A stretch of 64,000 nt of DNA from Chrysemys picta bellii (Eukaryota; Chordata; Testudines; Emydidae), in NCBI RefSeq assembly GCF_011386835.1, contig NC_088798.1, forward strand, positions 1,612,001 through 1,676,000, read 5' to 3'. The notes beneath the pieces were generated by a model that was not told where the DNA came from, made no database searches, and worked only from the letters and a program-made list of their open reading frames with translations. The position numbers were made by a program, and so were the translations under genes. This document shows positions 21,376 through 32,900 of this stretch, piece by piece; positions within the stretch are counted from its first letter, which is position 1, and the number at the start of each line of letters is the position of its first letter.

Positions 21376-22690
21376 ACAACCTCCTGAGGTAGTTTGCTTA
21401 ACCACCCTGACAGTTAGCTAGTTTTTCCAAATGTCTAATCTAAACCTCCCTTGCTGCAATTTAAGCCCATTGCTTCTTGTCCTATCCTCAGAGGTTAAGA
21501 ACAATTTTTATTGCTCCTCCTTGTAACAAACTTTTACGTACTTGAAAACTGTTATCCTGTCCCTTCTCAGTCTTCTCTTCTCCAGACTAAACAAACCCAG
21601 TTTATTCAATCTTCCCTCATAGGTCATGATTTCTAGACCTTTAATCATTTTTTTTGTTGCTCTTCTGTGGACTTTCTCCAGTTTGTCCACATCTTTCCCA
21701 AAGTGTTGTGCCCAGAATTGCACACAATACTCCAGTTGAGGCCTTATCAGTGCCGAATAGAGTGGAAGAATTACTTCTCGTGTCTTGCTTACAACACTCC
21801 CAATACCCCATAATGTTTACTTTTTTGCAAAAGTATCACACTGTTGACTCTCACTTAGTTTGTGATCCAGTGTAACCCCCAGATCCCTTTCCGCAATACT
21901 CCTTCCTAGGCCGTCATTTCCCATTTTGTATTAGTGCCATTGATTGTTCCTTCCGAAGCATAGTACTTTGCATTTGTTCTTATTGAATTTCATCCTATTT
22001 ATTTCAGACCATTTCTCCAGGTTGTCAAGATCATTTTGAATGCTAATCCTGTCCTCCAAAATGCCTGCAACCCCTTAGCACTTGGTATTGTCCTCCAAGT
22101 GTATAACTGAACTCTCTATCTCACTGTCCAAACCTTTTATGAAGATATTGAATAGAACCAGACCCAGGCCAGATCTCTATGGGACCCCACTCGTTATGCC
22201 CTTCCAGCTTGACTGAAACATTGATAACTACTCTCTGAGTATGGTTTTCCTGGCACTAACCTTATAGTAGGTTTGTCTAGGCTATATTTCCCTAGCTTGT
22301 TTATGAGAAGGTCATGTGAGACCGTATCAAATGCCTTACGAAAGTCATGATATAACACATATCTTGCTTCCCCCCTATCTACAAGGCTTGTTTTCCTGCC
22401 AGAGAAGGATGATATAATCTTGACAAATCCATGTGGACTGTTACTTATCATCTTATTATCTTCTAGGTGCTTATAAATTGATTGTTTATTTGCTCCATTA
22501 TCTTTCAGGGTATGAAGTAAAGCAGACGGGTCTGCAATTCTCTGGGCTGTCCTTATTCCCCTTTTTAAAGATAGGTACTGTCGGAGAAAAACAGAGTTCT
22601 CACTCCTTCCACAGTACTATATTTGCCCTTTTCCAGTCCTCTGGGATCCTTCCCATCCTCCATGAGTTCTCAAAGATGATCACTAATGGC

Positions 22691-23152
22691 TAGGGCTCTA
22701 CCAGATTCACAGCAGTGAAAAACGTGTCACGGATCGTGAAATCTGGTCTTTTGTGTACTTGTATCCTATACTATACAGATTTCACGGGGGAGACCAGTGC
22801 TTCTCAAATTGGGGGTCCTGATCCAAAAGAGGGTTGAGTGAGGGTGTCACAAGGTTCTTGTAGTGGGGTCACGGTATTGCCACCCTTATTTCTGTGCTGC
22901 CCTCAGAGCTGGGAGGCCGGAGAGAGGCGGCTGCTGGCCTGACACCCAGCTCTGAAGGCAGCGCCCTGCCAGCAGCACAGAAGTAAGGATGGCAATGCCA
23001 TACCTTGCCACCCTTCTGTGCTGCTGCCTTCAGAATTGGGTTAAGACCCCTACAGTGACAACACTGTGAAATTTTAGATTTAAATATCTGAAATCATAAA
23101 TACTATGACCGTGAAATTGACCAAAATGGACCATGAATTTGGATGGGCCCTA
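22691..23152. mobile_element. hAT-like non-autonomous element, 462 bp
   Basis: Terminal repeats TAGGGCTC... and ...GGGCCCTA are inverted. The flanks CTAATGGC (22683-22690) and CTAATGAC (23153-23160) differ at one base, an 8-bp duplication as in hAT. The CR1 reads on across it. A second, decayed copy lies at 12305-12736. Confidence 0.82.
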
Positions 23153-24125
23153 CTAATGACTCAGAGATTTCTTCAGCCAGTTCCTTAAGTATTCTGTGAT
23201 GTTTTCGTCAGACCCTGCTGACCTGAAGACATCTAACTTGTCTAATTAATTCTTAACTTGTTCTTTCCCTATTTTACCTGAGATCGTAGCTCATTTACAC
23301 AGATAGTCACTAGGTTAGTCATCTGATCACTGCTAACCTGTGTGGTGAAACCTGAAACAAACAAGGCAGTTAACACTTTGGCCATTGCTTTGGGTTTTGT
23401 TGCTGTTTTTCCCGCCTCGTGAGTAACAGACCTATCCTGTCCTTGGTCATCTTCTTGCTTCTTATGTACTTGTAAAATGCTTTCTTGTTACCCCGGCTGG
23501 TTTAATCTTGTTTTGTACCTTGGCCTTTCTAATTTTGTCCCTACATGCTTATGTTGTTTTTTTTAATAGTCATCCTTTGTCATTTCAACTAGTTGTCACT
23601 TTTTATATGACTCTTTTTTGAGTTTCGGTTTGTTGAAGATCTGGTTAAGCCAGAGTGGTGTCTTACCACACTTCCTTCCTTCCTACACATTGGGATAGTT
23701 TGCTCTTGTCCTTTAATAATATCTCTTTAAAAAGCTGTGAACTTTCCTGAACTCTTTTTTTCCCCGTAGACTTGCTTCCCACAGGATCTTGCATACCAAT
23801 TCTTTGAGCTTGCTAAAGTCTCCCTTCTTGAAGTCTATTGTCTTTATTCACTGTTTTCCCTCCTACCATCCCTTAGAATCATTAACTCTATCATTTCATC
23901 ATCACTTAAGCCTTCTACCTTCACATTCTTGACCAGTTCCTCCCTGTTTGTCAGAATCAGATGTAGAACAGCCTCTCCCCTAGTTGCTTTCTTCACCTTC
24001 TGCAATAAAAGGTTGTCAATGACGCAGTCCAGAAATGTGTTGGGTAATCTGTGCCTTGCTGTATTATTTTCCCAAGAGCTATCTGGATAGTTGAAGTCCC
24101 CCATCATGACCACCACCATCATATT

Positions 24126-26400
24126 ACATGTAAAGCAAATATTGTCCGTTTGCCATTCTGGGATTACAGATAATTGGGGAAAGTCATTCTTAAACTCAGC
24201 TCAGAGAATCCTCTTTATAGGGGCCATATAGTGACCATACTGTGGCAAGAGCCTTTCTCCCAGAGGGGAGATGTACAAATAAAAATCTCTCTAGCTCCGT
24301 CTCCAATATCTACCCCAACAGAGTCTCCTTTTTCTCGAGTTTCTGGGTTTACTGGCATCAACCATGACAGTGACACCATATGCTTGTCTTCAGCTGAGAG
24401 ATCTTCAGCACTGGTTACCAGTACTGACAATCCAGGCTTACATAGCAGGCATCACAAATTAGTAATTCCACCACAGGTGTGAACAAATGCTGAGAATGTG
24501 ATGAAGAGTACGCTTTCCGATCCCCCTCCGCCATCAGTACTACTTCACCACTGGGATAGGCGCTGTTAATTGGAGCTCAATGGCCATCAAAAGAAAAAGA
24601 GCTACGAATCATGTATTAGAGCTGAGAACAATCAGACCGGCTCTATAGTCATTTCTGCCTCAGGCAAACCCACGGTACTTCAGGTGATAACAGAAGATAT
24701 GACAGCATTATATTATCTGAACAAGTGTGGGGGCCTCATTCTCCATAGTTACACCTGGAGACAGTCTTTGGAACACGTGTATAGAACACGATGTTAACCC
24801 AATAGCAATCCATGTATTGGGGGAGCAAAATACGCTTGCAGAACATCTGAGCAGGTCCACATGTCAGAGGCACGAGTGGCCTCTGATGGACAAAATATAG
24901 CACACCTCTCCAGGTTCTGGGGGAATCTAATAATAGAGCTTTTTGTATCCAGCAGCAACAGGAAGTGTCCGAAATTCTGTTCGAGATCCAGCAGAGACAG
25001 GGACTCGATATCAGATGTCTTTCTAGTACTCTGGGCTCAGGGCTTAATGTATGCATTTCCCCCATTTCCCCTCATTCAGAGAGTGATAAGGTAAGAACAG
25101 ACAAAGCCAGGATAATTTTATTAGTGCTGCATGGGCCAGACAACAGTGGTACCCAGACTTACTTCACTTGTCAAGAGGATAAATAAAACCTCTGCCACAA
25201 CAACACGGGATTGTTTATCACCCAGATCTTCCGTCTCTTCATCTAACAGCCTAGGGAATAGGACTCTGGGGTTGTTAGAGAGGAGTTGCTCATTAGAAGT
25301 ACAAAATGTATATCGCGTTCCAGGGAAGAGTCCACACAAAGACGTTATAGTCATAAATGGCAAAGATTGTTGTTGTGGATTTCGATGTATATTTATCCGT
25401 ATACAGCACCAATTACTTATATTTTGCAATATTTATTGTACCTCAAAATAAGCAGATCTTTCACTCTCTTTCAGTAAAGGTTCATCTCTCAGCCATATCC
25501 GCATACCAATCAATGTTTATAAATGATGTAGTTAAAAGGCTCCTAAAGGGCCTAAATAATTTAGATCCTCCAATAAGCCACCCTGTGCCATTTTTGGATT
25601 TACACATAGTGCTTTCCAATTCATGAGACCTCCCTTTGAGCCTTTGGGAAGCTGTAATTTATTTCATTTGCCTATTAAGACAGTGTTTTTGATAGCGAAC
25701 ACCTCTGTAAGGCGGGTAAGTGAAGCACGTGCATTAGTGACTCAGCCGCCATTCACTGGTTTCATAAAGATAAGGGAGTTCTTCATACACACAAGATTTT
25801 ACCAAAAGCGATCCCCATTTTCATATAAACCAGTCACTAATTTTCCTGGTTTTCTTTCCCAAACCCCACTCTCATGCTGGAGAGGCTAAATTGCATACTC
25901 TGGATGTTAGAAAGGCTTTAGCTTTTTATGTAGACAGAACTAAACAATTTACACAGTTGCCAAAATTGTTTATTTCCTATGAAAGAAAGAAAAAGGGAAA
26001 AGCTATTGCTGTGCAAACACTCTCAGGGTGGGTTAGATTATGTATTAATGAAGCTTATAAATGAATGAGGTTGTCCCTTCCTCAGCGAATTAGAACACAT
26101 TCCACTAGATCTAAGTCAGCCTCTGTGGCTGTTTCTGGGCATATTCCTCTGTCAGAGCTGTGCAGAGCGGCAAGGTGGAGTTCCACACCTTTCCTAAACA
26201 CTGTTCCTTAGGTGAAGAATCTAGAGCTGATGTGAGATTTGCCACAGACGTCCTGCTGTCCTCCTCCAGTGAAGACTCCATGGTCCCACTGGCCTGGGTC
26301 AGAGAACTGCTTATTCATCTGTCCCATGGGTGGGAATGTGCAGAAGACATTCAAAGAAGTGAAGGTGACTTACTTGTAACCGAGGTGCTTTGAGATGGAT
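24126..26400 (+). pseudogene. DIRS RNase H and tyrosine recombinase remnant
   Basis: 24570-24797 contains VITEDMTALYYLNKCGG, an RNase H-like block typical of DIRS. Around 25130-25480 the frames carry STRKxY-like and 'YSHKWQRL' words found at the start of the DIRS recombinase. 25357-25889 has 'VHLSAISAY' and 'FLIANTSVRRVSEARAL', the recombinase core around its first catalytic Arg. The C-terminal part (26000-26393) includes 'CRAARWSSTPF', which should carry the region before the catalytic Tyr. Frameshifts and stops divide it into at least five pieces. The recombinase would integrate a circular DNA copy. Confidence 0.75.
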
Positions 26401-26405
26401 GCTGC
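26381..26405 (+). repeat. DIRS internal complementary region
   Basis: GAGGTGCTTTGAGATGGA at about 26381-26398 is the complement of the outermost part of the right terminal repeat (about 26655-26675). This is the internal complementary region that DIRS elements use to rebuild their ends. Its presence supports the DIRS call. Confidence 0.75.
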
Positions 26406-26534
26406 ACATTGACCTCTCCGCCCTCCTTTCCCTACTGCTTCGGAGTCCTACTGACCAAAGGGCTTAGGTCACGGGGGGAGGAACAGAGGTGGCTGGGGCA
26501 CCACGTCCCGTTTATACCGTTGCCCTGGAAGATG

Positions 26535-26683
26535 AGGCGTTCCTGGAGGGAGGGACGAGGGAGGGGTGTGAGCGCTCCAACTGCTTCTGCTAGCTGGAAC
26601 TTTGCCATTCAGGCTGCACCGGGCAGAGCATCCCCTGAGTGGGAATAGGCAGAGTCCATCTCAAAGCACCTGGGTTACAGGTA
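26535..26683 (-). repeat. DIRS right inverted terminal repeat
   Basis: Inverted match to 18231-18350 as described there. It ends near the words 'aaagcacctgggttacagg'. Confidence 0.75.
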
Positions 26684-26919
26684 AGTCCCCTTCGTTTACA
26701 AGTGGGGAGCCACGACAGAGACAGCAAGTGTAAAAATAACCACTAATTTTGGGTGTCCAATTTGAGACACCCACAGACCTGAATTTTCAGAGTACTTACA
26801 GTAAGTGTATAGATTGCTCCGCAAAGCACAGCTCCCACTGCCCTCAGCTGCAGCTGTGGGTGCTCAGTGCTTCTGCTGATCAGACCTCCGCAGCTTAAGT
26901 CAGGCACCCAGAAATGAGG

Positions 26920-27060
26920 AACTCACAGCTAGGGACCCCTGTGAAAAGTTTGGGTTAAGTGACTTGCCTGACATCACACAGGAACTCTGTGTCGGGGCAG
27001 GGATAGAATCTGGTTCCCCAGGGCAGCATTCAGCTCCTTTAACCATGAGACCATCCTTTC
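26920..27060 (+). repeat. Possible MIR/L2-type SINE remnant
   Basis: The phrase around 'taagtgacttgcctgac' followed by 'tcacacaggaactctgtg' and 'gggatagaatctgg' resembles the 3' half of MIR-like and related CORE-SINEs. It is short and diverged. Confidence 0.45.
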
Positions 27061-28395
27061 TCTTCCGCCAACAAACGAGGCCGGATCCTACAGACAACAG
27101 CCTCCTTCACTGCACAGCCCTGATTCGGCCCCAGGGCAGGGCCAGCCTGTGCACTGACTGAGGAGTCATTTCCTAAATTCTGAGTGCTTGACTTTGCAAC
27201 TTATTTTTGAGAGTAATTTCCCAGGATTTGTAAAAAGGCAGACTGAAAAACCAAATTCCGTCATGTGGCATCATGTTGACACCCACGTGGGTCTTCAGTG
27301 GGGCTGGGACCTTTAAATCTACCGCACAGACATCTGCCACTTCAGCTAACAGAGTAACTGATAGCAGTAGTAGGTTATCATCTATGTGGACCAGCACTAG
27401 AGGTGGTTTTGCCAGTGTGTTGCACAGATATTTGCAGAGGGCAGAGGAATGGTGAGACTCATGAATCTTGGGTTCCATTCCATGCTCCGCAGAGGTGTGG
27501 GTTCCAGTGGGCACAGACTTTTCCCATCCCCCCCAAGCTTGACCCTTTCTTCCCCATGTTCCTATCCCAGTCCTGTCTCTTCCCCACCTCTGGCTCCTCA
27601 TTCCAGTCCCATTCTCCGCACTTAGGCAGTTTGTCTCCTTGCCCAGCAGGTCCTAGTCTCCCACCTCTGGAGTCCCAGTCTCCTTGGCCAGCCACCCCAG
27701 TTCCCCCTACACACAGCTAAGTTCCGTCCCAGTCTCCTTGGCCAGCCACCCAGTTCCCCCTACACACAGCTAAGTTCCGTCCCAGTCTCCTTGTCTAGCC
27801 AATCCCAGTTCCCCCTGTCCCTCTGGATTTCCAGTTCCTCATCCAGCCTGGCCTCCAGTCCCCACCCCCAACACTGCCCATGTTCCCAGTTCCCACTGGC
27901 TGCTGGTCTCAGCTTCCCTCCCCCGGCTCCTCATCCAGGCTCAGTGTCTTTGCGCAGCCTGTCCCAGTTCTTCCCCTGTATCCTGGCTTCTCATGAGATC
28001 CGTCTTCTCTCCCCCTTTGCCGCCTCCCCCTCCCCCGCAATGCTTTCCAGTCTCACCTACTGGCTCCCAGTTTTCTTTCTGCCCCATTTCCCTCCATGGC
28101 TCCTAATCCCAGTGTTCTGGGACACCCGGTCCCAGTCTCTCTCCCCCAGCTCCTTGTTCCATCTCCCCCACACCCAGTCTGGCCCCGGCATTCAAATCAG
28201 GCAGCTTCCTGCCCCATACTGCCTGGGTCCAACGAGAGAGGCACTGAGAGCGCAGGAGAGACTGACTCCCTGCTTTCAGTCAGGTGCCTGAAACTGGCCC
28301 TGGCCTAGTCCTTAGCAGCACAGACCTGCAATTGCAGGGAGACCTCTCAGCTCCGGACTGGAGCGTGCTGTGGACAGGCTCTTCAGGGAATTTAG
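27061..28395. other. Pyrimidine-rich stretch without a recognised gene
   Basis: 27480-28300 is strongly C/T-rich on the + strand, which produces long ORFs without homology (for example 27791-28291). Within it, units starting at 27672, 27726 and 27779 form a tandem repeat of 53-54 bp. I recognise no exon or transposon family. Confidence 0.5.
27672..27830 (+). repeat. Tandem repeat, unit 53-54 bp, about 2.8 copies
   Basis: 'gtcccagtctccttg' begins each unit and 'agttccccct' recurs in each. The first two copies are almost identical; the third has diverged. Confidence 0.8.
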
Positions 28396-29030
28396 CTGCT
28401 AAAATCTGAGCCTCTCTTGAGCAATGTTTCAAAGGTTTATACCTCGCCCGAATTTGGCCAGATTGTCACAGAGTTGGCAAAACGTCACCCCATCCCAAAG
28501 GTCAGGTTCAGAGGTGGGCAACCTGCGGCCCGTCAGGGTAATCCGCTGGCGGGCAGCGAGACAGTGTTTACATTGACTGTCCGCAGGCACGGCCGCCCGC
28601 AGCTCCCAGTGGCTGGGAACAGCGAACCGCGGCCACTGGGAGCTGCGGACGGCCAATGTTAACAAACTGTCTCATGGCCCGCCAGCAAATTACCCTGACG
28701 GGCCGCAGGTTGCCCATCACTGGTCAAGTTCCTTCTTCAACGCTTGGCAGGACTCGAGATTTTTCAAAGAAAACGGCATCCGAATTTTTTCATGTGGGGA
28801 AACAACATATTTCCCCTTAGCCTCATTCTCAGAAACCACTGAACCGTTTTGGCCAAAGTCGTCAACCCCCCCCACACACACACACCCCACACACACACAC
28901 CCCAAAGTCAGCCCGAGGCAGTCACCCAGCATGGAAAATGTCAGTCCAGATTGTTAAAACTTGGCAAAATTATAAGCAACTGAAAACAGGGTCTTATAAT
29001 GGCAAGTGTTGGGCAGCCTTAATAATGGGC
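28396..29030 (+). repeat. Unclassified interspersed repeat, copy B, split by a hAT element
   Basis: The right part matches copy A at 1437-1550. The left part flanks the palindromic hAT element at 28509. A (CA)n/(C)n low-complexity run lies at 28867-28906. No terminal structure was identified. Confidence 0.5.
28509..28722. mobile_element. Palindromic hAT non-autonomous element, 214 bp
   Basis: The two halves are nearly complete inverted copies: CAGAGGTGGGCAACCTGCGG at the left end, its near-complement at the right end, and matching inner arms around 28600. The flanks GTCAGGTT (28501-28508) and GTCAAGTT (28723-28730) make an 8-bp duplication with one mismatch. No coding capacity. Confidence 0.87.
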
Positions 29031-29049
29031 AGTGCTCCCAGCCCTATTT

Positions 29050-29905
29050 ATAGAAGCCTTCCATAGACTGTTACAGGATAACCTGCCCCCGGGAGACTTC
29101 CCCCCTAAGCCCTATAGACGGTGCCTTAAGCCCTGACGAATGGTTCAAATCCCTTCCAAAACTCTGATTATTGTAATGTTTACTATTATCTCTCTGTCTA
29201 TTCTTGTTACCCATGTAAATATCTAATCTTTATTTTTATCCTGCTGAGCTGGTCTCTAATGATATCCAGTGGCAATGAGTTCCACAAGCCAAATGTGCAT
29301 TACGTGGGGCTTGTCTACACAGAGAGTTAGTGCACGGTAAGCCAGAGTGTAAACTGACAGCACACTAGCTTACCCTGCTCTAACTCAACGCGTGGACCCT
29401 GCTCCAGTGAGCTAAAAGTTCAGTGGTGCACTTTGATGTACCGCCACCGAAGTGCGCTAAGGAACTTCTAGTGCACTGTAGCCAGGTCCACATGGGGAGA
29501 TCGTGCACTGCAAGCTAGTGTGCTGACGTGCTGTGCTTTAACTCTCCATTTAAAAAAGGCTGGGGAGGTCCTTTTATCCACTTTGAACTTGCTACCTTTC
29601 GGTTTCATGGAATGCTTCCTGGTGCTTGTGTTATGAGAGAAGGTGACTAGAAGCTCCTGATCTACTTCATTTCAACAACAAGTTGTTTATCTACTTTAGC
29701 TTTATCATGTCCCCTCTTCTGTGTCTCCTCTCTAAGAAAACGAGTGCCAATCTCCCTGTATGCTCCTGATCCCTCTCCTTCTGGTTCTCTGAATCTCCCC
29801 TATTGCTGCTGTGGCCTTTCCGAGCTGGGGAGACCAGGAGCGAACACCGTATTCCAAGCGAGGGCTCTAAGGCAGAGTCTTCCGCAGAGCTGCACGTATG
29901 TGCGG
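29050..29905 (-). mobile_element. Old antisense CR1-like LINE fragment
   Basis: The stretch 'atatccagtggcaatgagttccacaa' and the following 'tcatgtcccctcttctgtgtctcctctc' resemble the antisense 3' part of old CR1/L3 LINEs. It is interrupted by the inverted-repeat element at about 29306-29545 and is very diverged. Confidence 0.6.
29306..29545. mobile_element. Partly palindromic short element inside the LINE fragment
   Basis: Words such as 'agcacactagctta' and 'caagctagtgtgctg' are complementary across the centre of this 240-bp block. CR1-like sequence lies on both sides. Termini and duplication are not clear. It may be a MITE of unknown superfamily. Confidence 0.5.
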
Positions 29906-32900
29906 TATGAGAAGTAAGGACGATGCTGCCTACAGATTGGGAACATCATTCCCCACCATGCACTCTGCCCACCAGAGCTCGCTGTGCGGTGGAACATCGT
30001 GTCTGTAACAGGCCATCTCCTCAGGCTTGCTGCTTTGTAGTGAGCGGTAGAGCAGTCCAGTGCTCACAAATCCATTGGGAGGGAGATCACAGCAGGCACG
30101 CTGGATTCCCTAGCTCTGTGCTTTCTGGTGAACGTTTTATATTTCCTCTCCCTGTGCTGGCACACTTCGCAGTTAGTTATTAATGAAGAACGGTCGGAGA
30201 GAGAGAGAGAGAATAATAAAACCAGTTAAAAATCTCAGACTTGCCTTGGAATGGCATGCCTCAGACAGCTTCTGAACTGACTCTCCCTGGCCTCTCACAA
30301 AGGCCCTGTCTCTGGGTTCGTCTTACGACGCTGAGTCCTGCACCTGGCACTTGGTGAGCTAGGGAGCTCTGTTCAGAGAGTTAGTGCCACTGACTGCTTG
30401 CTCTTAACTGAGCCAGCCCAGAGCGTGTTAGTGCATTTGTTCTGACGGATTAAACGCATTGGTTGTCGTGCTGTGAATGAAGAGTGAACTGTTTGGAACC
30501 ATTGGGAGTTCGGTGCTTGATTTTTGTCCAAGTGCTGATAGGTGGATGCCTGGAGATAGGAAACACTTCGGACGCAGCCAACGTGCCCCATTAAAGAGCT
30601 GCAGACAGACTAGGAGGACTGTTCATATGCGGTGGTTCGTACGCTCGGGTGGCGTTCTGCAGCACACGCACACACGTGCTGTCATGCAGTTCTGGATGTA
30701 CCGAATTTCTGCCCTGGCAAGTAGAGTTCCCTACTCCAGCCATTCCGTCCAGGTAGGAATCCACTTAGCTGACTCTTGGTGTTTGCTGTAGTGGCTACCC
30801 TGGGGGGAAGGTGTCTGCCAGGCCCTGAGGAGGGACAGAAACCACCAGACCTTTATTTTCTCTGGACTTGGTTTTATTTTTAAGCATTGTGTCTTAATAC
30901 ACGAGATATTTCATTTGCTCTGAGAGGAACAGTGAGTATCCGGAAATGAGAATGCTGTGAACTGAAGTTTATGAGGTTTTGATAGGTTGTATAACACACA
31001 TCAGATTGGGAAACCAAGAGGGCTTAATTAGAACCTGATGTTTCACTTCATTGGGTATTTAGAAGAAAACTAGTTTATGAGGCTTTCTGAGAAGCAGGCT
31101 TTGTGGGTGACCTCTGTCGGATTGTGTAGCCGATAGTTCGCTCCAGGGGCAGGGGAGCCAGGGGCAGGTAGGAGCGGGAATAGCATGATGCAGTGATTCC
31201 ATCAGAGCTTGCCGGAAGGGAAGGGAGGAAGGTCCTGTAGGTGCAAATATGATGTTTAACGTAATGCAAACTCTTCCATCAGTGAGCTTCCAGGGCTGTC
31301 TCTGGTGCCCAGTCTGCCTGCACTCCAAAGGAACATGGCTGACTTTTGCAGCAGCCCGGAAGCTGAGCAGTTACAGAGGGGAGGGAGAGTAGGACCCTGT
31401 AGCTACAGGTTTAATATAGACCATGTCACTGGAGCGTTGAAATGGGACCCTGCGGGTCTAGGTATTGTGACTCATTCTCCCAGACCGGGAGTGTTCCTGG
31501 AGGGAATTTGGCCCCTATAATGCAAGGATATCAATGAGCATAATCCAGATAGTTTCACCAATGAGGCTGTGGGGAAAGAAAACCCTACAGCTGAATTACT
31601 GCAGCCTGTTCCGTCCAGAGCTGTGCTCTAAAACACCTGCCCCTGGAACTGCGGTGAGCGTGCGAGGGCTCTGTGTTGTCAGGAGGGGACGCGGGGGAGG
31701 GCAAAGGAAAGTCCTGAGGAGCTATAATAAAGCTGTGTCACACTGCAGGGTCAGACTTTCCACTGGGGAGTCTGTTGGGGGGCGGATTGGCGCCCTGCAC
31801 TGCTCATGCGTGTCAGGCAGGCCTCGGTCAGGAGGATCAGGGCTCAGAGACTCCTCAATAACCAAGGCCGACATGAAATCTGCATCCAGAGCAGTAATAT
31901 TCCACTCCTCTTTGTTTGCAATGCTTAAATCAACGTCCAGGCTCCTAGCACACCACATATGGTAACAATATGCTGCCAATTACCGTTCGGGCTTTCGCAG
32001 TGAGGTTGAGGAGGGTAAGTAAATGGTTCAAGGCTGATCTCAAAGCGTTTTTTCCAGGATTTAATAAAGGGTGAATTCAGGGACTTCCTCTGCTTTGCTA
32101 ATGTAATTGGGGCCAGATGGGCCCGGAGGATGGCAGCAGGTCCAAGGAAGAGGCGTGTTCGGGTTGCATGTGCAGCACGGCTGTCAGAAGGTTCCTTTAA
32201 AGCAGCATGGGGTTAGACTGGGACGCAAGCTCACTGGGAGGGCAAGTCCAAGGCTGGACCAACCGTGAACAACGGCTCCTCTTTGGGAGTGAGCAGACGT
32301 TCCTGAGGCTGTGACAGTCCATTTGTGGCAGGGATGGGGAGCACGGTTAGTCCAGACTCCTAAGAAATGAGCAAACCATTTCCGGTGCTATGTTGTCTCT
32401 GCTTTGTGGGACAAGTTGGAGGCAAGGTTGGTTGGAATCCCAGTGATGTCCAGGGGAAACTGCCTCTCTCCCAGCGCTGGGCACACAGAGGGGCAGGGGC
32501 TGGCTCTGGGGCCCCAGCAGGCTTGTACGCTTGCTGACCTGCTTCTCCTGTATGTAGCGTGTCAGTTGAGGGCCAGGCCAGGCCATCTCTTTCACCCTGC
32601 CAGGTGGCACTGGGAGTTGAAAAATCCCAAATTGGTCAGAGTTGAGGATGTGTCATTATGTATTAGGCTACTGATAGGGAAGGGATGGGAGCTGCCTCAC
32701 TTGGGACACATACAACTAGACTAGGCAGAATGCTAAAATGTACAGTGAACACTTGGGCTGTGGGGGGAGAGACGGGAGTCTTTGACCAGCCTTCTCAGGC
32801 CCCAGAAGCCCCCTGTGAGCTCCATGCAGCCCAGGTTCTGCAGACTTCAGCAAGGCATGGCTGGCCGGGAGGAGGAGGAGGACAGGCACTTTATGGAGCT

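Larger units (their letters stand above)
20892..24125 (-). mobile_element. Long antisense CR1 LINE with endonuclease end and RT, nested in DIRS
   Basis: Read on the minus strand from 24125: an endonuclease C-terminal part with the [11 protein letters not shown] motif (24070-24110) and [11 protein letters not shown], then linker, RT fingers (SPHGFVKI near 22440), palm (YHDFRKAFDTVSHDLL, about 22305-22360), thumb ([16 protein letters not shown], 21535-21590) and the 3' end 'gaccta...gaggtccc' complement at 20892-20950. It is 5' truncated inside the endonuclease. A hAT element (22691-23152) and an LTR-like piece (21053-21375) are inserted in it. Confidence 0.88.
18231..26683 (+). mobile_element. 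DIRS retrotransposon with inverted terminal repeats, split by CR1s
   Basis: The left end (18231-18350) and right end (about 26535-26683) are inverted copies of each other; the block CTCTGCCTATTCC appears at 18240-18252 and its complement at 26640-26653. Inside are Gag-like, RT, RNase H and tyrosine-recombinase remnants in sense order. DIRS elements use a tyrosine recombinase and make no target duplication; none is apparent. Antisense CR1s interrupt it at 19736-20500 and 20892-24125. Every coding part is broken. Confidence 0.82.

Noticed and set aside
27791..28291. ORF of 166 codons, serine/proline-rich
   Set aside because: Produced by a C/T-rich tract; no domain, no splice context and no support on comparison.
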